From Roseihalotalea indica (lineage in GTDB: Bacteria > Bacteroidota > Bacteroidia > Cytophagales > Cyclobacteriaceae), in assembly GCF_022458895.1 (NCBI RefSeq), contig NZ_JAINFL010000008.1, forward strand, positions 206,864 to 270,863: a stretch of 64,000 nucleotides of DNA, read 5' to 3'. Position numbers and translations under genes: made by a program. Below the pieces are notes generated by a model. The model did not search any database, had not been told where the DNA came from, and was given only the letters and a program-made list of their open reading frames with translations. Below, in pieces: positions 36,463-43,767 of this stretch; position 1 is the first letter of the stretch, and every line of letters starts with the position of its first letter.

Positions 36463-36926
36463 TTCTCTGTAAATCTAGACATTTATAATATAGTATTGCG
36501 AATATAACAAGCGATACTGGCTTTTTGGATAAACGGCAATAGTGTAAAAAACATAAATATTTCTTGCCCATTTATTGGCCCTCTTCTCAAAGATACATAC
36601 CTATTTATATGAAGTTGCTTAAAAAATTTCTCTCACCGTTTTCACACTGTGTTTACTTCTATTGTAATGTTGTTGCTAATGCAGTTATATCCTTTTGCTT
36701 GAGTGTTTGTTCATTTCTTTTGTCTTGAAACAAAAGAAACGGAACCAAAGAAAAATTCAAGAAATCTCAATGCTTCCGCGCACAGGGCTGGCGCACGCCC
36801 GCTGAGCTTTCGGGCCAGCGCACATCTTAATTATTTCAGAATTATAGGCACTTTATCAATTTTAGCTTATTTTGCTTTCCTCTCAGATCAACTGCAAATC
36901 GTTTTGCTTAAGGGTAGAAAAGTATT
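36463..36926. other. Intergenic region carrying the left repeat and the SIR2 leader
   Basis: 464 bases. The first ~240 are AT-rich and unremarkable. Then come the left boundary repeat (36701-36823) and a ~100-base AT-rich leader containing TTATTTTG, near but not equal to TAnnTTTG, before the SIR2 start. A 75-codon frame at 36703-36930 is only the translated repeat. Confidence 0.5.
36701..36823 (+). repeat. Left boundary repeat of the SIR2 cassette (inverted copy at 40008)
   Basis: About 123 bases that recur in inverted orientation after the SIR2 gene. Blocks identical in both copies include TTTGTTCATTTC, CAAGAAATCTCAATGCTTCC and GCTGGCGCACGCCCGCTGAG. It contains a hairpin (TTTCTTTTGT/ACAAAAGAAA) and a GC hairpin (GCCCG/CGGGC). 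I recall similar sequences as dispersed intergenic repeats in Bacteroidota genomes; that needs a search. Confidence 0.85.
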
Positions 36927-39900
36927 ATGAAGAAGTTTCTAGCAGATATAGCTACGATTAAAAAAGCCATAGAGGATAAAAAATTAGTCATCTTTGCGGG
37001 TGCGGGTATCTCTGTAGATGCGGGCGTACCTCTTTGGGGTAAGTTAATTGATTCTCTAAAAGAAGATATTAATCTGCCTGATAAGGAAGAGGATTATTTA
37101 CGCATTCCTCAAATGTATTACAATGAAAGGCAACATAAAGAATATGTGGAGAAAGTTAGAAGGGTTTTAAAGTACCGGCAAGTTCGGTATAACAAAATTC
37201 ATGAGGCAATTTTTGACCTTAATCCAGAGCATATTCTCACAACCAATTACGATGATTTGCTGGATCAGGTAATACGCGCAAGAGCACTCATGTTTTCAAT
37301 AATAGCCAGTGATAAGCAATTTCCTTATGCTAAAAACACTAATCTCTTAGTTAAAGTACACGGAAGCCTAGAAAGCGATGATTTCGTATTGAAGGAAGAC
37401 GATTATTTAGAATATTCAACTAACCACCCTTTAATTGAGAGTTTTATCAGATTCGTGTTTACTTCAAAAGTAGTATTGTTTGTAGGCTATAGTTTCTCTG
37501 ATCCAAACTTAAAGATGATCATCCAAACTGTTAGAAATATTCTAGGTAAAGACTATCAAAACGCCTATTTACTATCAACAGATACTGAAAAAAATATAGA
37601 AGAAAAGGATGTAAAAGATTTGCACCCTCTCAAAAGAGAGTACTTAAAAAAGAAAGGAGTAATTCCAATCCATTTTTATGACGAAGAAGATTTTATTTCG
37701 GCTTACTTAAATGGAGATGATATACTTGGTGAAGTTTACCGCGTAAAAGACAATAGACTATCAGAGAAAGGAAAAACACTCTTAGATTTTCTTACTTTCA
37801 TACAATCATATAACCACTTTTATCAAGGTTTAAGTGAGAAGGACATTGTTGATCAACAGTATTTATCTCTTCAAAGATTTGATGCACTTCCAGTCCTTCC
37901 ACCAAGATTTGTAGCGAGCCTTTACCCATTTAATAAAGACAAGCAATTTTTAGATTATGAGGATTATGGCATGCGCTCAAGAGAAAAAGCCATAACAGAT
38001 TTGTATTTTGAACAGGTTCGTTATGATGAAAATGGCAAGATCAAACTCAAAGAAAACAAAACACGCGGGCTTACCAAGGGGCAAATCTCAGATCAAGAGC
38101 AGAAGCTAAGGTATGTAGTAAGGCGATTGAATCAGTCAAAAATTTATTCTATTAGGAGGCGAGAAGAAAATGGAATGTGGACAGAGAAAGTAATCCAGTA
38201 CCACTTTAAGAAAAACTGCAACTGTCCTAAATGCCTGCACACTAGTTTAAAATTAGATGAGCTGATTCAGAAAACAGCCAATTATAATATTACTGATACA
38301 TCTGATTTAGAAGAAGATATTCTCTATGCTTATGCCAATTACAAACTCAGTAACTTCAAACTGGCCTATCAGCAATTTGAAGAGATTGCGAATAAAGCCT
38401 GGCAAATGGATAGCCCCATGACCTATTTTATTGCTAAACACAATGAAAGACATACTAGAAGATTACATCGGTTCTCGCCAGAGCCACAGGATAGAAATTC
38501 CCAAGAAGACGAATCTGAAGAAAATAAGAAAAAAAGAATTCGCAATGAGAATCAAAAGAAAATTGATGATATAGATCTTGATAAATTGTTAAGTGATCTG
38601 CCTAATATAGATAAGGAGCAACGGGAGGTGCTTACAATTGTGAAAAATCATAGTATTCTTTCTGAAGCAAGCCGAACGATAGATAAACCTAAAATAGGCT
38701 CAATTCACTATGTAGGTATTTTAGATTCTCTTTCGCTTCTATATTCCTTCTATACTGAAAATTGTATTGTTTACGATGTGTTTAATGAATTCAAAGAAGT
38801 CTGCGAAAAAGGAATAGAATCTTTACTAGATAATTATGCCAATCATGAATCTTACGAGCCAAGTGAGTCGATACTAACAGAATTTAATTATTTGTTTTTC
38901 GTCATTTTGATATCTTATGTTGATACCAGAAAAGCAAAAAAGCTATTTGACGAATATGAGATTGATAATTTACCTTTTAATGAGAAAGACCTTTTAAAGG
39001 TATTAGAAATAGTAAGTAACTTCTTACTGTCTGGTTTCAGACCTAATAGAGTAAATAACTTTGGCTCGTATCAAAATTTAAAAAAACAGGTTTCAAACAA
39101 TACATTATTTGGATCAGAGTACACTAGGTTCTTCAATAACATCTTTCTTGTATTATCAAAAATTAAGTTGGAGCAACAGATAGGTGAGCAACTTATTAAG
39201 AACCTTATTAGTTTCTTAAAAGTTGAAAGCGTATTATTTTGGGAAAATATCAAATATTTAAGTGCATTTGTATATGCAAATTGCCGTCTATTTTCATATA
39301 AGGATTGTGAAGCATTATTAAGGGTTAGTGTAAACTCCAACAAAAACAAGTACTATACGGACAGAAGATTTTTAGACGCAATTTATCACGTATTCAAAAC
39401 CCAGTCTTTTGATAATAGAATAGATGATCTTGAAATTATCAATGAGATTCTCAGACAATGCAAGGGAGCAACAAGAGCAGACTTTGAATACGATGAAAAC
39501 TTATTATCTCTATGGTATATTAGCTCTACGGAGATTCGCAGTGATATTGAAAAGATAATAAAAGATAAGTTAGAAGAGAATTTTGACGTGACTCACTTTA
39601 CCAGAGTTATCAGAGAAGGCTTACTACAGGAGGCTAAGTATTTTAAAAAGTGTTTGAAGGTATTTAGCAAATATGAAGAGGACGGGTCTTACAACGAGAA
39701 ATTCAAATATTTTATATACATAATTTACTGGAAGAAGATTGAATTAGATTCAGGCCTGCTAAAGACTATTAACTCAGCTCCCAAATATGTGCAATTTTTT
39801 CTATTTCCAGAGAAGTTTGATTATAGAGATTTTCAACTTGCTTGGTTATTAAATTTTAATTATCAATTACAAGATGGAATCAATGTTATATATGAGAGAC

Positions 39901-39998
39901 TAGGCAACATTAAAGAGATACGAAAAGCAGTAAGGCAAGAACTTAAAAAAGAATATCACCTTCAATATGCAGATATGTATACTAAGTATTTTCTGTAA
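36927..39998 (+). CDS. SIR2-domain antiphage-type protein (DSR-like NADase)
   Basis: 1023 residues. The N-terminal SIR2 domain (about 1-260) has all key motifs: FAGAGIS (24-29) for NAD binding, TTNYDD with N107, KVHGSL with catalytic-type H145, and VGYSFSD (186-192). The stretches EEDYLRIPQ and VLKEDDYLEY resemble what I recall of Bacillus DSR2. A middle region (about 270-420) leads to CNCPKC (C431, C433, C436), a possible metal or structural knot. The remaining ~580 residues are alpha-helical and repeat-like, the probable sensor part. In known systems such proteins degrade NAD+ after sensing phage proteins. The gene is visibly more AT-rich than its neighbours, lacks a partner gene, and its stop lies nine bases before the right repeat. 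Confidence 0.85.
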   Translation: MKKFLADIATIKKAIEDKKLVIFAGAGISVDAGVPLWGKLIDSLKEDINLPDKEEDYLRIPQMYYNERQHKEYVEKVRRVLKYRQVRYNKIHEAIFDLNPEHILTTNYDDLLDQVIRARALMFSIIASDKQFPYAKNTNLLVKVHGSLESDDFVLKEDDYLEYSTNHPLIESFIRFVFTSKVVLFVGYSFSDPNLKMIIQTVRNILGKDYQNAYLLSTDTEKNIEEKDVKDLHPLKREYLKKKGVIPIHFYDEEDFISAYLNGDDILGEVYRVKDNRLSEKGKTLLDFLTFIQSYNHFYQGLSEKDIVDQQYLSLQRFDALPVLPPRFVASLYPFNKDKQFLDYEDYGMRSREKAITDLYFEQVRYDENGKIKLKENKTRGLTKGQISDQEQKLRYVVRRLNQSKIYSIRRREENGMWTEKVIQYHFKKNCNCPKCLHTSLKLDELIQKTANYNITDTSDLEEDILYAYANYKLSNFKLAYQQFEEIANKAWQMDSPMTYFIAKHNERHTRRLHRFSPEPQDRNSQEDESEENKKKRIRNENQKKIDDIDLDKLLSDLPNIDKEQREVLTIVKNHSILSEASRTIDKPKIGSIHYVGILDSLSLLYSFYTENCIVYDVFNEFKEVCEKGIESLLDNYANHESYEPSESILTEFNYLFFVILISYVDTRKAKKLFDEYEIDNLPFNEKDLLKVLEIVSNFLLSGFRPNRVNNFGSYQNLKKQVSNNTLFGSEYTRFFNNIFLVLSKIKLEQQIGEQLIKNLISFLKVESVLFWENIKYLSAFVYANCRLFSYKDCEALLRVSVNSNKNKYYTDRRFLDAIYHVFKTQSFDNRIDDLEIINEILRQCKGATRADFEYDENLLSLWYISSTEIRSDIEKIIKDKLEENFDVTHFTRVIREGLLQEAKYFKKCLKVFSKYEEDGSYNEKFKYFIYIIYWKKIELDSGLLKTINSAPKYVQFFLFPEKFDYRDFQLAWLLNFNYQLQDGINVIYERLGNIKEIRKAVRQELKKEYHLQYADMYTKYFL

Positions 39999-40007
39999 TT
40001 TCTACAA

Positions 40008-40138
40008 GTGCGCAGGCCCGAAAGCTCAGCGGGCGTGCGCCAGCATTGTGCGAGGAAGCATTGAGATTTCTTGATTTTTCTTTGGCCACCGTGGCGCGGT
40101 TCGTTTCTTTGTATCAAGACAAAGAAATGAACAAACTC
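40008..40138 (-). repeat. Right boundary repeat of the SIR2 cassette (inverted copy of 36701-36823)
   Basis: 131 bases, the reverse complement of the left repeat with scattered differences. The main difference is an extra GC-rich block containing the perfect palindrome GCCACCGTGGC (40085-40095) that the left copy lacks. It starts nine bases after the SIR2 stop and may act as its terminator, since it folds into two hairpins. Confidence 0.85.
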
Positions 40139-40230
40139 GCGAGCTCATGAGTCATCATTTGAGTAATTGATCTAAGAAAAGAAATTCTCAAGCTCGGCGA
40201 CAAACCTTTAAAAACTAAGCAGCGCCACCC

Positions 40231-41130
40231 TTACGCCAACCCAAAAATAGCATCCATCTTCTGCGAAATCGTTTGCAAACGCTCTCGTCCACCACCGGGC
40301 ACCTCGGCCGAAGCCCAACCTTCATAGCCAATTTTCTCCAAGGCTTTATTCACCTCCGGCCAGTTGCAGTCACCGTCCATCAGTTCTACTTCAAACCCTT
40401 TCCAGATACCTTCTTCCTGTTGCTTTTTACGGCTATATTCTTTCACATCCAGCTTCATAATACGGTCGCCCAGGGCTTCAATCCAGTGCTCGGGCCAGCC
40501 GTAGCGGACGATATTGCCGATATCGAAGTACCAGCCGATCATGGGGTTGTCAAACTCATCAATAAAGCGGGCGGCTTCCAGGGGGCTGAGCAGCATGTTG
40601 TTCCAGACGTTCTCGATGGCGATTTTCACCCCGGTTTCTTCCGCTACCGGCAGAATCTTCCGGATTTCTTCCTGCGAGCGCTCGTAGGCATCTTTATAGC
40701 TGATCTTGTCGTTAGCAACCCCCGCTACCAGCAGCATGGTGGTGCCGCCGTAACGCTTACAATCGCGCAAGGCGGTTTTAGAGGCTTCCACGCATTGAGC
40801 GCGCACTTTAGGGTCCGGGTCGGATAAAGGCATTTTCCAGTGAGCGGAGTTGATGACTCCAGGAATCTCCAGGCCGGTCTGCTCCTTGGCTTCCAGCACT
40901 TCGTCAATATTGATATCACTGGGAGAGTCCATTTCTACCCCATCAAAACCGATTTCTTTCAGCATGCGGAAATGATCCAGCACCGAGCCAGGGGCATCGA
41001 CCATGCTGTACTTAAGGCTTTTTTTGATATTGAGTTGAGTACGGGTAGTGTGCGCAAAGGGGGCAGTAGAAACCAGCGGAGCCGACATCAGCGTAGCACC
41101 ACTTAGCTTGATAAAATCTCGTCGGAGCAT
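40231..41130 (-). CDS. Exported sugar phosphate isomerase/epimerase (xylose isomerase-like TIM barrel)
   Basis: 299 residues. The N-terminus MLRRDFIKLSGATLMSAPLV is a twin-arginine-type signal. The mature part is an AP-endonuclease-2-like TIM barrel with EIGFDGVEMDSPSDIN, IAIENVWNNMLLSP, WYFDIGNIVRYG and GWASAEVPGGG, where Glu, His and Asp residues would bind the metal. Family members isomerise or epimerise sugars and inositols. It lies 131 bases downstream of the Gfo/Idh/MocA gene on the same strand, and the two probably act on the same substrate outside the cytoplasm. Confidence 0.85.
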   Translation of the reverse strand: MLRRDFIKLSGATLMSAPLVSTAPFAHTTRTQLNIKKSLKYSMVDAPGSVLDHFRMLKEIGFDGVEMDSPSDINIDEVLEAKEQTGLEIPGVINSAHWKMPLSDPDPKVRAQCVEASKTALRDCKRYGGTTMLLVAGVANDKISYKDAYERSQEEIRKILPVAEETGVKIAIENVWNNMLLSPLEAARFIDEFDNPMIGWYFDIGNIVRYGWPEHWIEALGDRIMKLDVKEYSRKKQQEEGIWKGFEVELMDGDCNWPEVNKALEKIGYEGWASAEVPGGGRERLQTISQKMDAIFGLA

Positions 41131-41261
41131 ATTAGAAGGTTAAGGGTAGACGGTTAACGGTAAGAGGGTTTAGGAAGGGAGTTGCAAGTTAAAGGTTACA
41201 GGTTTTAGAATTGTACCAACCTGCAACCTTTAGCCATTCACCTTTTACCCTTCACCACGTT
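41131..41261. repeat. Low-complexity spacer with a 14-bp hairpin
   Basis: Composed of variants of GGTTAACGGTAAGAGGG and AACCTTTAGCCATTCACC. AAAGGTTACAGGTT pairs with AACCTGCAACCTTT (one mismatch), giving a hairpin that could attenuate transcription between the two sugar genes. Confidence 0.5.
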
Positions 41262-42575
41262 TTATCCAATTTCAGTGATACCGGGTTGCGCTACGGCGGC
41301 TACGGGATACTCAAGGTCCCAGCTGTACTCTTGCGGTCCGAGTTTTTCCTGAGAGTTGAGGGCTTCTTCGTAGGTAACGGTCTGCCCAGTATAGGCTGCC
41401 AGACGGCCCATCAATGCCAGCAGAGTGCTTTGCGCCATGAACTCACCATCATTGATAGGCGAGCCATTGCGTATGGATGCAAACAGCTCATCGTGCTCGG
41501 TCTGGTACATGTCGTTCTGCTCGCCGCGGTAGCGCCACTTATCATCCTTACCAATAATCTCATGCACTCCTTTGATACAATCTACGGTAGCCCGCCCCTG
41601 ATCGCCAGATACCTCTACTGCATAGCTATTGGCACAGTTAAATTGCTGACGGCTCATGTGGATACCTTTCTGCCCGTCACCATAATCATAGACAATAGCG
41701 AAGTGATCGTATACATGTCCGAATTTATCATCGGTACGTACTTGCCGCCCGCCGGTTCCTACTGCGCTTAGCGGCTTTTTGTCGCCTAGTGCCCAAGACA
41801 TCATGTCCAGGCTGTGTACCGCCTGCTCGGCAATATGGTCGCCCGATAACCAGTTGTAGTACAGCCAGTTGCGTAGTTGGTATTCCATTTCCGTCCAGCC
41901 GGGTTGACGCTCTTTGCTCCAGAGCGTGCCGGTATTGTAGGTATTATAAATAGTGCCAATGTTCCCTACCGATCCGTCCAGGATGCGGCTGAATGTGGCT
42001 CGTTTGGGCTCGTGGTAGCGCCAGCAGAAGCCCGACATTACGGCGGTATTCTGTGCTTTAGCTTTCTTGGCAGCATCCATCACCATGCGAACCCCCGGTC
42101 CGTCAACGGCCATGGGTTTTTCGCAGAAGACGTGTTTTTTGGCATCTACAGCGGCAGTCAGGTGCTGAGGGCGGAAGCCGGGAGGCGTTGCCAGCAGTAC
42201 TACATCCACATCGCTGTCAATGAGCTTCTGGAAAGCATCAAAACCAATGAACTGGTGCTCAGGGTCAACTTGAATTTTATCACCATGACCTTTCTTCAGA
42301 TTTTCCAGACTGGATTGCAAGCGATCTTCAAAAACATCGGCCATGGCGACCAGCTTCACATTAGGGTCAGCTTTCATGGCCTGATTAGCGGCCCCGGTAC
42401 CGCGACCACCGCAGCCTACCAATCCAACTTTCAGGGTATCAGCATTGCCACGGGCAAAAACCGGAGAGGTGTTGATCATAGGAATGGCAATGGTGCCGCC
42501 AATTACGGCCGACCCGGTGGCTTTGATAAAATGCCGACGGGATTCGTTCTGGGGAGATAGGGAAGGTTTTTTCAT
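41262..42575 (-). CDS. Exported Gfo/Idh/MocA-family oxidoreductase
   Basis: 437 residues with a twin-arginine signal (ESRRHFIKATGSAVIGG). The Rossmann fold starts with LKVGLVGCGGRGTGAANQAM (about 46-65), followed by DVVLLATPPGFRPQHLTAAVDAKKHVFCEKPMAVD, in which EKP is the family hallmark. The C-terminal half is the substrate domain with a WNYNW-like GDHIAEQAVHSLDMMSWAL stretch. These enzymes oxidise or reduce sugars with NAD(P) held tightly in exported forms. It pairs with the isomerase gene downstream. Confidence 0.9.
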   Translation of the reverse strand: MKKPSLSPQNESRRHFIKATGSAVIGGTIAIPMINTSPVFARGNADTLKVGLVGCGGRGTGAANQAMKADPNVKLVAMADVFEDRLQSSLENLKKGHGDKIQVDPEHQFIGFDAFQKLIDSDVDVVLLATPPGFRPQHLTAAVDAKKHVFCEKPMAVDGPGVRMVMDAAKKAKAQNTAVMSGFCWRYHEPKRATFSRILDGSVGNIGTIYNTYNTGTLWSKERQPGWTEMEYQLRNWLYYNWLSGDHIAEQAVHSLDMMSWALGDKKPLSAVGTGGRQVRTDDKFGHVYDHFAIVYDYGDGQKGIHMSRQQFNCANSYAVEVSGDQGRATVDCIKGVHEIIGKDDKWRYRGEQNDMYQTEHDELFASIRNGSPINDGEFMAQSTLLALMGRLAAYTGQTVTYEEALNSQEKLGPQEYSWDLEYPVAAVAQPGITEIG

Positions 42576-42983
42576 AACAAAAAGCGATATTTTTCAGTAC
42601 GCCTTCCAAGTTACAAATTATTTGAATATGAAAAAGGGTAACGTTACCGGAAAAGAATTTTGTTTAGGGTTTATAGTGCAGAGTTTTGGGTTTTGGGTAC
42701 TTAGCCGTTGTGGCTTGGTTCAAAGTTCAGGGTTCAAATTTTAGTGTATTGATTTATCTGATTTGGTTTTTCTCTTCATGGGGATAGACTTCGTCGGAGA
42801 CTTCGGAAGTTTTAGCATCAAAGAATCCAATACATATCATGGCTCGAAACTTCCGAAGTCTTCGGTCTGCCAGTTCCCTTTCTCCTTTATCTATTCACCC
42901 CATGCGCCAACCTCCCAGCTCCTAGCCACTAACTTCCGACTTCAACACTCATTGCTAACTGCACATTGCTCTCTGTTCATTGT
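42576..42983. other. Intergenic region with a 15-bp perfect inverted repeat
   Basis: 408 bases with no supportable gene. It contains GGGTTTTGGGTACTTAG-style low-complexity phrases, an inverted repeat AGACTTCGGAAGTTT (42798-42812) with AAACTTCCGAAGTCT (42847-42861), and a TTGCTCTCTGTTCATTGTTC tail. Confidence 0.55.
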
Positions 42984-43619
42984 TCAAAGCGTATAATAAG
43001 GTTCATGTTCGTGCTCGTGGATGCGAATGGCACCTTCCTGGGTGAGGGTGTGCAGAATGCGTAAGGCGCGGCGGCGGGAAATATTGACTATTTGCATAAA
43101 CTGCTTGAGGGTAATGCGTTCGTTGCGTTCCAGAAAAGACAGCAGTTTGCGTTCGTTGCGGTCGAGGTAGTTTGTGTTAAGTTTAGGTGCGGTAGTCAGT
43201 TCCCCCTTTCGCATGAGGTCAATCATGGTTTTACCGGCCGGGATGCTCTTATCGCGCTGGCGGACATATACCTGCCGTTGCTCGTTTTTATCCAGTACAT
43301 AATGGGGCTTTTCCTGACTTTCGGCAATGGTTACCATCAGCACCGTGATGTCTTCTTCTTCGTCTTCCACCTCTTTGAACTGAAGGGGCACCGGTGGGTC
43401 GCAGTAAACTTGGGAAGCGGTTTCTAGCATGTACTTCTCTTCCTCCGGGTCTACCCCAACAATCGTTTTATCATCCCGCACTCCTACTAGAATTTTCCCT
43501 CCCCGAGTATTAGCAAAAGAAGTAATGGTTTTAGCAATCTTGTACGGGTCCGTAATCTGTTGCTTAAAATCCAGTTCCTCTCCCTCACCCCTATAAATAA
43601 GCTTCTTAAGTCCTTTCAT
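42984..43619 (-). CDS. AlbA_2 (Schlafen-type) domain protein with C-terminal winged helix
   Basis: 211 residues. The N-terminal AlbA_2 domain (about 10-125) shows EELDFKQQITDPYKIAKTITSFANTRGGKILVGVRDD, the usual signature. The C-terminal ~60 residues form a helix-turn-helix (ITLKQFMQIVNISRRRALRILHTLTQEGAI). Such proteins are putative ATP- or nucleic-acid-binding regulators; none has a firm role in this phylum. It is preceded and followed by low-complexity spacers and has no operon partner. Confidence 0.82.
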   Translation of the reverse strand: MKGLKKLIYRGEGEELDFKQQITDPYKIAKTITSFANTRGGKILVGVRDDKTIVGVDPEEEKYMLETASQVYCDPPVPLQFKEVEDEEEDITVLMVTIAESQEKPHYVLDKNEQRQVYVRQRDKSIPAGKTMIDLMRKGELTTAPKLNTNYLDRNERKLLSFLERNERITLKQFMQIVNISRRRALRILHTLTQEGAIRIHEHEHEPYYTL

Positions 43620-43767
43620 AATATATACTTTGCGGGAGAAGGGAAAACAGAGTCCGGAGAATGTGCAATGTGCGGGGCACCCCGTGCAAATTTAAAATTT
43701 ACAGCACCCCATCACTAATCATCAATCATCATTTCATTGCTCATTGCTCATTGCTAACTGTTCCCTG

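Noticed and set aside
36703..36930. 75-codon open frame before the SIR2 gene
   Set aside because: It is the translation of the boundary repeat (CLETKETEPKKNSR and similar), with no conserved protein features; the same DNA recurs inverted after the gene.
36927..39998. SIR2 gene as the ThsA part of a Thoeris system
   Set aside because: No TIR-domain gene lies beside it, and the large helical C-terminal part fits the DSR type, not ThsA.
40273..40827. 184-codon frame on the plus strand
   Set aside because: Antisense to the sugar isomerase gene; no signal or family pattern.
41877..42560. 227-codon frame on the plus strand
   Set aside because: Antisense to the Gfo/Idh/MocA gene, whose motifs are all in place.
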